A stretch of 64,000 nt of DNA, from the NCBI GenBank assembly GCA_028752905.1, contig JAQNBH010000014.1, positions 15,957,750 through 16,021,749 of the forward strand, given 5' to 3'. Shown here piece by piece: positions 24,701 through 32,400 of the stretch. The number at the start of each line of letters is the position of its first letter. The stretch's first letter is position 1. The notes below the pieces were generated by a model that worked only from the letters and a program-made list of their open reading frames with translations, was not told the DNA's origin and made no database searches. The position numbers were made by a program, and so were the translations under genes. Origin of the DNA: Cladorhizidae sp. MBARI D1340-BT2 (lineage: Eukaryota > Porifera > Demospongiae > Poecilosclerida > Cladorhizidae).

Positions 24701-26253
24701 ATTGATGGGTGTGTGCTGTATGTTGTTTGTGTTGCTAATGATTTGGTAATTGAAAGCAGGTGTGAATTCTGTAGTTGCGTCTACTATATTGCATTAGGCA
24801 TGTACACCGCAGTGTTTGCAAACAGCAGAGATTGTTTGCTAACAGCAGAGTAGGGGAATAGTTTCAGTTTGGATTTGGTTGAAAACATTGCAGTCCTGAC
24901 CAGGAATACTCCTGGCTGGGACATCCTAGCAAGCAGAGCCCCAGGCTTATTATGCAGTCAGTAGACTCACCTTGTGTGTCCTGCCTTGCTGTTGGTGGGA
25001 GCCTCTTTGTTGATTGTATTAACTGCCAATTTCAAGCGTCTTTTGTTAACAAGAGCTCCTTTCATTTCTGAGTTCTGCACAGCCCATAGCAGCGGGATCA
25101 CCAAGAGAACCAGTCGCAGGTAAGTTGCTAAGAAAATCCAGCGATTTGGTAGGTTGAAATAAATTCTTCGTGTTTGCCTTATTTGAACACAGGCTGAAGT
25201 TAGCACCCATCTTCACTAGCATGCTGACTGGTTTCCTTGCCGATTAGGTCACATAGAAAACATACTTCTCAGTTAGAGGTTTGATGTGTGCATGTGTCCT
25301 GCAACTCAATGTGTGTGTGCATATATATGGTGTCCTGCAACTCAGTGTGTGTGTGCATATATATGGTGTCCTGCAACTCAGTGTGTGCATATATATGGTG
25401 TCCTGCAACTCAGTGTGTGTGTGCATATATATGGTGTCCTACAACTCAAGTGTTGTTTGTGTGTGCATATATATGGTGTCCTGCAACTCAGTGTGTGTGT
25501 GCATATATATGGTGTCCTGTAACTCAGTGTGTGCATATATATGGTGACCTGCAACTCAGTGTGTGTGCATATATATGGTGTCCTGCAACTCAGTGTGTGC
25601 ATATATATGGTGTCCTGCAACTCAGTGTGTGCATATATATGGTGTCCTGCAACTCAGTGTGTGTGTGCATATATATGGTGTCCTACAACTCAAGTGTTGT
25701 TTGTGTGTGCATATATATGGTGTCCTGCAACTCAGTGTGTGTGTGCATATATATGGTGTCCTACAACTCAATGTGTGTGTGTGCATATATATGGTGTCCT
25801 GTAACTCAATGTGTGTGCATATATATGGTGTCCTACAACTCAGTGTGTGCATATATATGGTGTCCTGCAACTCAGTGTGTGCATATATATGGTGTCCTAC
25901 AACTCAGTGTGTGTGTGTGTATATGGTGTCCTGTAACTGCTTGTGGTAAGCACACACTGTGTGTGTTGCTGACGGGTATTCTCTCAAGAGTTGTTTCTAC
26001 CCTCCATCCTCTTTTTAGTTTGGTGTTCTCTCTGCAGTGAATGGTCTGACATGTGTATGTATTAATGGTTTATGCTGTTGCTCTCGTGTCCTTCCGTCCG
26101 TCTTCCCAGGGAGATAAACAGGAAGAGGCTAGGAAGGAGCAATTGAAAGAACACAAGCTAGAAAGACGTAAAGTCCGAAGGTCTGCAAACAGCATTCTGC
26201 CCAAGACAAAAACGGGTCCTATTTTCTGGAGAGGCAAAAGAATAAAGAAATAG
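6268..26253 (+). CDS. NOL10: NOL10/Enp2 nucleolar WD40 protein, last 12 exons (5' end outside window)
   Basis: NOL10 (yeast Enp2) is a nucleolar beta-propeller protein of the small-subunit processome, needed for 18S rRNA maturation. Exons: 6268-6331, 6432-6529, 7733-7808, 8049-8198, 10976-11095, 12643-12769, 12967-13046, 15741-15839, 23443-23721, 23772-23965, 24058-24160 and 26110-26253 (TAG). All borders are AG/GT and all phases agree, giving 510 residues. Family landmarks are read directly: GTVECWDPRS, NLAVGTASGQ followed by VLLYDLRS, KILKIWNEAD, GPAPRWCSFLDNLTEE, YEDYKFVTSQNLEELG, LSHLIGSNLLQAYLHGYFMD and PFAYEEYRK. An acidic GRPSDAESSSDES stretch and a Lys/Arg-rich tail with RRKVRRSAN and GKRIKK follow. 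The N-terminal part (roughly 150-170 residues in the family) is missing and was not found in 1-6267. Introns range from 50 bp to 7.6 kb. Confidence 0.93.
6540..6720. repeat. ATT/TAA-rich low-complexity tract
   Basis: Imperfect ATT trinucleotide repeats lie in the NOL10 intron. Similar sequence resumes at about 7216-7325, after the inverted-repeat element described next, which suggests one tract split by that element. Confidence 0.85.
6725..7214. mobile_element. MITE-like inverted-repeat element of about 490 bp
   Basis: The left end reads ATCTGAGAAAAGGGCCCACT from 6729. The right end carries the reverse complement, AGTGGGCCCTTTTCTCAGAT, ending at 7210. Both sides are bounded by TA-containing AT-rich sequence, so a TA target is likely but the exact border is uncertain. 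There is no open frame inside. The interior is less AT-rich than the flanks and contains CGCG-bearing words (TTACGCGAAACCTCGCG), unlike its surroundings. Confidence 0.8.
7805..7978. repeat. TA/CA-rich microsatellite
   Basis: Interrupted (TA)n, (ATACAT)n and (CATA)n repeats begin right at the donor site of the NOL10 exon ending at 7808. The apparent open frames here (YIYIYIYV-type) come from the repeat. Confidence 0.9.
8340..8572. repeat. 60-bp tandem repeat, about 4 copies
   Basis: Each copy is exactly 60 bp and starts TGAATATTTGTGTGGCTTTG, at 8341, 8401, 8461 and 8521. Copies differ by one to three bases. Because 60 is a multiple of 3, open frames persist on both strands, but the array lies within a NOL10 intron (8199-10975). 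Confidence 0.95.
8950..9420. repeat. Two diverged copies of a dispersed repeat
   Basis: GGTGTATTTAGGGG...CACATGATACT...CCACTCCCCC at about 8967-9055 is matched by GGTGTATTTAGGGGGTATGG...CACATGATACTGG...CCACGCCCCC at about 9331-9413. Both share a G-rich start, an ATTTA(A)..GG(C/T)CACATGATACT core and a C-rich end. They lie in the same NOL10 intron, and no coding potential is seen. Confidence 0.6.
9421..10135. other. NOL10 intron sequence, nothing recognised
   Basis: No splice-bounded open frame. The long minus-strand frame entering from the neighbouring 31-bp array extends into this stretch by chance only. Confidence 0.5.
10143..10905. repeat. 31-bp minisatellite, about 24 copies
   Basis: The unit is 31 bp, containing GCATGCATAGTGTGGGTAAG then GTTTGGGGTGT. 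Internal variants include GGGTAAG/AGGCAAG, an extra TG (GTGTGTGCATG) at four places, and one 9-bp deletion near 10400. The minus strand is free of stops in all frames. It lies in the NOL10 intron just upstream of the exon at 10976. It is unrelated in sequence to the 31-bp array at 2893-4493. Confidence 0.96.
11096..12290. other. NOL10 intron sequence, nothing recognised
   Basis: Contains pyrimidine and purine runs (11276-11300, 12125-12160) and an AT-rich middle. No exon with matching phase is visible between the exons ending at 11095 and starting at 12643. Confidence 0.5.
12290..12535. repeat. Diverged palindromic dispersed repeat, copy A
   Basis: Shares words with the element at 32755-32960: TCCTGGGACAT, CTAGCCCTAG, TTCAGGTGTCCATTA, GTCAGT..CCCTTCACT and GATGTCCCAAGG. 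Both arms contain GGGACAT/ATGTCCC-type ends, consistent with an old foldback element. Boundaries are uncertain. Confidence 0.5.
13205..15560. repeat. 17-bp satellite array, about 137 copies
   Basis: The consensus unit is TCAAAGTTTAGACCCAC (17 bp). Main variants are CAAAG/CAGAG, ACCCAC/ACTCAC/ACCCGC/ACCCCC, and rare one- to several-base indels. The edges (13205-13260 and 15505-15560) decay into a shorter CCCCTAAGTTTAGA form. The array fills nearly all of the 2.7-kb intron between the NOL10 exons ending at 13046 and starting at 15741. The strand shown is strikingly poor in G. TTTAGACCC is only superficially like a telomere repeat. Confidence 0.97.
15880..16310. repeat. GT-rich tandem repeats of two kinds
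   Basis: Positions about 15893-16083 repeat TGCATGATGTGTGGGTGT with TCTGCACATG spacers, about 28 bp per unit. Positions about 16180-16310 repeat GCACTGCATGAGGTGTGTGT with 18- to 22-bp units. They follow directly after the NOL10 exon at 15741-15839, inside the 7.6-kb intron. Confidence 0.85.
16555..16830. repeat. 62- to 69-bp tandem repeat, about 4 copies
   Basis: Successive copies carry GGCTCTGAACAGCGATAACG followed by ACGTCTAGAGAGGCAG..CACAGCCAGCATG. GCTCTGAAC-type starts lie at about 16560, 16622, 16691 and 16754. Unit lengths are unequal, so copies are diverged. Confidence 0.85.
16835..16898. repeat. 21-bp repeat, 3 copies
   Basis: Three perfect copies of CACCAGCTGACTATGAATAG plus A, starting at 16835, 16856 and 16877. 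Confidence 0.95.
17235..18625 (+). pseudogene. Mariner transposase pseudogene
   Basis: The transposase reads in pieces on the + strand. An N-terminal helix-turn-helix part (17235-17330) ends in a stop. Then 17352-17580 gives LLWVENFRATGSALKK, GRPRSVRTPENVQAVRQ and RSVRRILHTDLKFHPYK, the paired-like DNA-binding half. After a frameshift come fragments HFHLSGCVNKQ, NPQQLHERPLH, RVTVWCA and (in another frame) TSARYVEMLWNFLGQKL with VWFQQDGVTAHTARRS. The first catalytic DEAHF motif is damaged (AAAHF is read). The segment holding the last catalytic Asp is amplified. The end includes VMQNFRNRLQMCMRR at about 18560-18600. Clearly not functional. Confidence 0.88.
18022..18434 (+). repeat. 47-bp tandem repeat born inside the mariner transposase, about 9 copies
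   Basis: The unit is 47 bp, containing GATGGCCTGCACGCTCGCCT then GATCTCACCCCTTGTGAGGT. Starts are at 18022, 18069, 18116 and so on, to about 18398. The first copy corresponds to the transposase stretch with W-P-A-R-S-x-D-L-A-P-C, which carries the third catalytic Asp. Sequence after the array resumes with LWGYPKAEVYEHRPTT. As 47 is not a multiple of 3, each added copy shifts frame. Confidence 0.93.
18780..19600. other. NOL10 intron with a short CACACAGTGTGCTAA repeat
   Basis: Positions about 18820-18965 hold six or seven diverged copies of a unit of about 22 bp with GTGCTAAGTACCCTCACACA or GTGCTAATTACGCCCACACA. The rest shows no recognised feature. Confidence 0.6.
19615..19800. repeat. 28-bp minisatellite, about 6 copies
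   Basis: The unit is 28 bp: GGAGGAGAGGTCTCTTTCCT then CTCCCCCC. It is a purine-to-pyrimidine mirror with internal self-complementarity (GGAGAGG against CCTCTCC), so each unit can fold into a short hairpin. Confidence 0.94.
19801..21865. other. NOL10 intron, no gene recognised
   Basis: Contains a GT microsatellite at 20907-20927, a second at 21739-21766, and a short direct repeat GGTCATGCAGGTCTAATA (21381 and 21400). No splice-bounded open frame fits the phase-0 junction between the NOL10 exons at 15839 and 23443. Confidence 0.5.
21878..22095. repeat. 15-bp repeat (about 8 copies) followed by a 38-bp duplication
   Basis: Positions 21878-21995 repeat CCCTAGTAATGATCC-type 15-bp units with variable positions. 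Immediately after, GATACCCTTACGGTCTGAGT followed by AGTTTGCTATTCAGTGA is duplicated in tandem (about 22018-22095). Confidence 0.9.
22096..23442. other. NOL10 intron, no gene recognised
   Basis: No repeats of note. An open frame at 22857-23201 lacks splice support and family likeness. Confidence 0.5.
24395..24690. repeat. Tandem repeat, units about 36-40 bp, about 7 copies
   Basis: Diverged copies of CTAGAGCTAGAGACAGTCCT then CTAGAGCACCCTCACTCCTGC, some with the shorter form CTAGGGCCACTCCTACC. The array lies in the NOL10 intron between exons ending at 24160 and starting at 26110. Confidence 0.9.
24691..25275. other. NOL10 intron, no gene recognised
   Basis: Includes a short duplication around GTTTGCAAACAGCAGAG / GTTTGCTAACAGCAGAG (24816-24853). 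Nothing else stands out. Confidence 0.5.
25285..25950. repeat. GT/TA-rich minisatellite, unit 30-40 bp, about 20 copies
   Basis: Each unit has TGTGTGCATATATATGGTGT then CCTGCAACTCAG. The number of internal GT dinucleotides varies, so unit length slips. A longer variant with CAAGTGTTGTTTGTG recurs at 25447 and 25688 within the same neighbour order, showing block duplication of about 240 bp. All + frames are largely open, but the array is intronic. Confidence 0.94.
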
Positions 26254-26365
26254 CAAATATTATTTGTAAATTAAATATAACAAGAGGATATTGTTCATTC
26301 ACAACACAGAGGGAGGGGTTGCTCTTTCCTGCTATGCAGTGTAATTATTACTGACATGGGCATAT

Positions 26366-26371
26366 TTTAAT
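26366..26371 (-). promoter_or_regulatory. Candidate poly(A) signal (ATTAAA) of the minus-strand scaffold gene
   Basis: TTTAAT on the + strand reads ATTAAA on the minus strand, 85 bp after the scaffold gene's TAA stop (26458-26456). It is the best poly(A) hexamer between the two convergent stop codons on that strand. Confidence 0.5.
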
Positions 26372-26419
26372 GCAAAAACGACAACAGTAAACAATCGATG
26401 TTGGGGGTATCCAATACCA

Positions 26420-26425
26420 AATAAA
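26420..26425 (+). promoter_or_regulatory. Candidate poly(A) signal (AATAAA) of NOL10
   Basis: AATAAA lies 167 bp after the NOL10 stop codon and is followed by a T/G-rich stretch (GTCTTTGGTG) expected downstream of cleavage. An earlier AATAAA at about 26241 lies inside the last codons and is less likely to be used. Confidence 0.6.
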
Positions 26426-26455
26426 GTCTTTGGTGCAGACGGTGAGACGAGGTTA

Positions 26456-29400
26456 TTAGATGTAGAGGCCTTCAGCTAGCTGTACCTTGCTGACAGGGAA
26501 CCTGCCTTTCTTCTTTGGGTCGTCTCTGAAGTGTCCATACCAAACGTCCGTCGACTCCCTTTCCTGAAGGATGATGTACGTACCTTTCTTGAAGGTCAGT
26601 TCGTTGCTGGTGCTGGCAATGTGATCCTGCGTGGCCTTGTAAACATCTTCCTCCTCCTCTACCCTAGCTTCCACCTGCACTGGCGCATACTTCACTATTC
26701 CCTTCAACACATCCACCCACTTGCTAAGCTCCTCTTTGTCCCGCAAGCTCATATGGTAGAATTTATCTCCTTTGCTCAGGCTGAAGGCAAACTTCCCTGC
26801 ACCGGCCTCAGTTGAGCCTATGTCGAGCCGGCAGTCCCCAAGGGAGATCTTATCCTGCGAGCGTTTGTCGGACGAGGTTTTGTAGATGCAAAGATTGTTT
26901 CCTTCCAGCGCTCCCCAACGGTCCTCAAACTTCGACTTCTTTGGTGCCTTGTAGCTTATATTCCCACTTAAGGCCGCCGCACGATTTCCTCCGTTGCTCG
27001 AGGACAATTTCTTGAACATTTTTTTTGTTAAGGAACTTTGGGGAGAGGGCGTGTCTTGCACTTTCTTACTTGAAGTGAGATCTGGCTCTTCGACATCCAC
27101 ATAGAGTTCGTCCATTTCTTCCGGTTTTTCCATGGCAACATAAGAATCTGATACTGAACCTGGGGTCATATCTTCGTAAAACTCGTCCATTACAGGCTCT
27201 CCTTTATTTTCCCCCATGGCCGTGACCACATCGTCATATAGCTCCTCTTCCACATCGTGCCCTCCAGTGAAAATGTCGTCGTACATCTCTGGCTCTTCTC
27301 CCCCCAACACAATGTCGTCGTACAGCTCTCCATCGTCATCTTCAGAGGTAGCAATTGGGGGCTTGACAGCTGGCTTGCTTTTGACATCGGTCGACTCGTA
27401 CTCCTGAGGAATTGGTTTCCCACCAGAAGCTCGAGGGGGCAATTTGGGGGACGAGGGGGCATTTCGAGGGGGGAGGGATGGGACTGGGATGTTGGTGCTG
27501 GCTTTAGGTGGGTTGCGGCTTGGAAGGGAGGGTACTTGTGGGGGAGGCTGGGAAGGGAGGATTTCGTCCGTATCTTCGTAGATGTCTTCATCTATGGCAA
27601 ACGAGTCCTCCTGCTGGAAGGGGATTGGGGGGGCACTAAAGGAGGGAAGTGGGGGGCGGGTACTTGAAGGCAAGGGAGGACAAGCTTCCTCCTCCAGTTC
27701 TAGCTCCTCGTACAACTCCTCTGCAAGGGGGGGGGGGGGAAGGGAGAGAGAGATGGGATGGTTTGCATGTTTACCTGCTCCGTATAAAATGGTAGCTAAA
27801 CAATGCCCCTGTATCAACTTACAATACCATCATGAATCCTAGCAATGTCAACAGTGTTGCTAAGAGTAGGTGGGGGTTATTCAAATTACTATATTTCCAA
27901 ACAAGAAAAATAATACATACCGCAGTAGGTGAGAGAGCTCCATGGCTGCACACCAAACCATGAATACTGTTGCTAGGGGCTTTTTTTCAAGACTGTTGAC
28001 AGCTAGGACATTTCGTAAACGTAATCCCTCGCTGCATCCAGACTTCTGTCCTATCAACTTTGTGTATGTCCATGCGTCAGAATCATCGTTCTGTTGCTTA
28101 TTAGCAGCTAACTATTCCTCATCTTTTTTTCCCTTTTCCCTAGTTAATTTACGTGTCCTAATTAAGAGGCTGAACTTAATTAACAAGACTGAATTAAAAT
28201 GTGTAAGTAGCATCTATCTGTATGTATGTCTGCAATGCACGGCCATGTGTTTTTTTAACGTACCAGATAATCACTCGAATTATCAAATAATGCACAATAG
28301 TCCCGATATACCAACAAACTACATAAGAGCTCACCTAATGCAAGCAATTTGCTAGTGAGGCTGCCTCTAGCCCTACTCTATTAGCTAGCTATGTTAGAGC
28401 TCACATAATGCAAGCAGTTTGCTAGTGAGGCTGCCTCTAGCCCTACTCTGCTATGTTAGAGCTCACATAATGCAAGCAGTTTGTTAGTGAGGCTACCTCT
28501 AGCCCTACTCTATTAGCTAGCTATGTTAGAGCTCACATAATGCAAGTAGTTTGCTAGCGAGGCTGCCTCTAGCCCTACTCTATTAGCTAGCTATGTTAGA
28601 GCTCACATAATGCAAGCAGTTTGCTAGTGAGGCTGCCTCTAGCCCTACTCTATTAGCTAGCTATGTTAGAGCTCACATAATGCAAGCAGTTTGCTAGTGA
28701 GGCTGCCTCTAGCCCTACTCTATTAGCTAGCTATGTTAGAGCCTACATAATGCAAGCAGTTTGCTAGTGAGGCTGCCTCTAGCCCTACTCTATTAGCTAG
28801 CTATGTTAGAGCTCACATAATGCAAGCAGTTTGCTAGCGAGGCTGCCTCTAGCCCTACTCTATTAGCTAGCTATGTTAGAGCTCACATAATGCAAGCAGT
28901 TTGCTAGCGAGGCTGCCTCTAGCCCTACTCTATTAGCTAGCTATGTTAGAGCTCACATAATGCAAGCAGTTTGCTAGTGAGGCTTCCTCTAGCCCTACTC
29001 TATTAGAGCTCACATAATGCAAGCAGTTTGCTAGTGAGGCTGCCTCTAGCCCTACTCTATTAGCTAGCTATGTTAGAGCTCACATAATGCAAGCAGTTTG
29101 CTAGTGAGGCTGCCTCTAGCCCTACTCTATTAGCTAGCTATGTTAGAGCTCACATAATGCAAGCAGTTTGCTAGTGAGGCTGCCTCTAGCCCTACTCTAT
29201 TAGCTAGCTATGTTAGAGTTCACATAATGCAAGCAGTTTGTTAGTGAGGCTGCCTCTAGCCCTACTCTATTAGCTAGCTATGTTAGAGCTCACATAATGC
29301 AAGTAGTTTGTTAGTGAGGCTGCCTCTAGCCCTACTCTATTAGCTAGCTATGTTAGAGCTCACATAATGCAAGCAGTTTGCTAGTGAGGCTGCCTCTAGC

Positions 29401-32400
29401 CCTACTCTATTAGCTAGCTATGTTAGAGCCTACATAATGCAAGCAGTTTGTTAGTGAGGCTGCCTCTAGCCCTACTCTATTAGCTAGCTATGTTAGAGCT
29501 CACATAATGCAAGCAGTTTGCTAGTGAGGCTGCCTCTAGCCCTACTCTATTAGCTAGCTATGTTAGAGCTCACATAATGCAAGCAGTTTGCTAGTGAGGC
29601 TGCCTCTAGCCCTACTCTATTAGCTAGCTATGTTAGAGCTCACATAATGCAAGCAGTTTGCTAGTGAGGCTGCCTCTAGCCCTACTCTATTAGCTAGCTA
29701 TGTTAGAGCTCACATAATGCAAGCAGTTTGCTAGTGAGGCTGCCTCTAGCCCTACTCTATTAGCTAGCTATGTTAGAGCTCACATAATGCAAGCAGTTTG
29801 CTAGTGAGGCTGCCTCTAGCCCTACTCTATTAGCTAGCTATGTTAGAGCTCACATAATGCAAGCAGTTTGCTAGTGAGGCTTCCTCTAGCCCTACTCTAT
29901 TAGCTAGCTATGTTAGAGCTCACATAATGCAAGCAGTTTCCTAGTGAGGCTGCCTCTAGCCCTACTCTATTAGCTAGCTATGTTAGAGCTCACATAATGC
30001 AAGCAGTTTGCTAGTGAGGCTGCCTCCAGCCCTACTCTATTAGCTAGCTATGTTAGAGCTCACATAATGCAAGCAGTTTGCTAGTGATGCTGCCTCTAGC
30101 CCTACTCGATTAGCTAGCTATGATAGAGCTCACATAATGCAAGTAGTTTGCTAGTGAGGCTGCCTGTAGCCCTACTCTATTAGCTAGCTATGTTAGAGCT
30201 CACATAATGCAAGCAGTTTGCTAGTGAGGCTGCCTCTAGCCCTACTCTATTAGCTAGCTATATTAGAGCTCACATAATGCAAGCAGTTTCCTAGTGAGGC
30301 TGCCTCTAGCCCTACTCTATTAGCTAGCTATGTTAGAGCTCACATAATCAAGCAGTTTGCTAGTGAGGCTGCCTCTAGCTCTACTCTATTAGCTAGCTAT
30401 GTTAGAGCTCACATAATCAAGCAGTTTGCTAGTGAGGCTGCCTCTAGCTCTACTCTATTAGCTAGCTATGTTAGAGCTCACATAATGCAAGCAGTTTGCT
30501 AGTGAGGCTGCCTCTAGCCCTACTCTGCTATGTTAGAGCTCACATAATGCAAGCAGTTTGTTAGTGAGGCTGCCTCTAGCCCTACTCTATTAGCTAGCTA
30601 TGTTAGAGCTCACATAATGCAAGCAGTTTGTTAGTGAGGCTACCTCTAGCCCTACTCTATTAGCTAGCTATGTTAGAGCTCACATAATCAAGCAGTTTGC
30701 TAGTGAGGCTGCCTCTAGCTCTACTCTATTAGCTAGCTATGTTAGAGCTCACATAATGCAAGCAGTTTGCTAGTGAGGCTGCCTCTAGCCCTACTCTGCT
30801 ATGTTAGAGCTCACATAATGCAAGCAGTTTGTTAGTGAGGCTACCTCTAGCCCTACTCTATTAGCTAGCTATGTTAGAGCTCACATAATCAAGCAGTTTG
30901 CTAGTGAGGCTGCCTCTAGCTCTACTCTATTAGCTAGCTATGTTAGAGCTCGCATAATGCAAGCAGTTTGCTAGTGAGGCTGCCTCTAGCCCTACTCTAT
31001 TAGCTAGCTATGTTAGAGCTCACATAATGCAAGCAGTTTGCTAGCGAGGCTGCCTCTAGCCCTACTCTATTAGCTAGCTATGTTAGAGCTCACATAATGC
31101 AAGCAGTTTGCTAGTGAGGCTGCTTCTAGCCCTACTCTATTAGCATATTAGAGCTCACATAATGCAAGCAGTTGGCTAGTGAGGCTGCCTCTAGCCCTAC
31201 TCTATTAGCTAGCTATGTTAGAGCTCACATAATGCAAGCAGTTTGCTAGTGAGGCTGCCTCTAGCCCTATCTATTAGAAAAACATCTTAGTTACCGAAAT
31301 AGTGAAATTTCAAAAGGCAGCATCGTTGATTGTAGTAATTGGCAATTTTGCAGCAATTAAGAATTCGAAAAGACCACAAAGAAATGGCCTCTATGGCAGA
31401 AAGGATCTGATGCCAAATGGAACAATAAGCAGTAGCATCTATCTCTCCGTATGTCTGCTATACACAACCAAGCAGAAGGTTAGATTCAGACAAAGCTTCA
31501 CCTACGGAACCAGATGGATGACCGGATGGTTTTTGGTCCAGATCTGGATGTGTGTGTGGGGGCAGGGCGAAGGGGGGGGGGGCTTCTGGGAAGCCACCAT
31601 CACCAAAAACTGCATGCCACTTGGCCTTCCTAAGCATTACATGTACCCCTGCTAGTAGAGAGTCCATAGCTGTGTACCCATTGCCGAATGCCAACTTCAC
31701 AATACAAATCACGTTGCAGACGCATCAGAATAGAATGACATTTCTAGATGAAGGCATCGACATGCTGTGAACTAGATTAAGCCTTTTAACATGAGTCTTG
31801 GATAATACTTTAAGGAAGCGTGCGAACATGAAAGCAGACGGACAGTGACATAGTTGTCATAATGATGATTAAGGGTTCACTGGCTATCAGCATTGACAAA
31901 AACATGGAATGATCTGTTGTTGGGTTGTGTTTCGGGATAAAGCAAACTTTCATCTGCTCTGTTTTGAAAGGGCAACAACCATCGTCGTCCACATGATAAC
32001 GAGTCCCGGGAATGTATTGCACGTAACATCCCACAATGGGAACAGCACAATCTTCACCGAGCCACAAATTTACACACTCACACATGCACAAACCCCCTCA
32101 CGGATGTTATGCGGGGAGGGAGTGAGATGGAAAATTGAGGAGTGTGTCGACGAGTGGTTATGCAGTGAGGAAGGGAGAGGGCAGAGGAAGTGCGCTAATT
32201 GGTCATAATGAGAAAGCAAACAAGATCCTATCCCTCACGTTGTGCCTCTTCGTCTTCAGAGAGCAGCTCCTCCACACCCAATCCTAGCACCTTCTCCAAG
32301 GCTACTCGCCAGCTCGTGCACTCATCCTGGTTGTCGAAAGAGAGGTGCTCCACCTTCTTACCCATTTTCAGGTCAATTCCCTGAAGGTAGCAAGGAGGTG

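Noticed and set aside
25286..26040. 250-codon frame rich in Cys and Tyr
   Set aside because: Product of the GT/TA minisatellite; it lies in an intron between two well-supported NOL10 exons that join in phase 0.
27942..28355. 137-codon + strand frame starting MAAHQTMNTVARGFF
   Set aside because: Lies in a minus-strand intron, runs into the 70-bp satellite, and has no donor, partner exon or family likeness.
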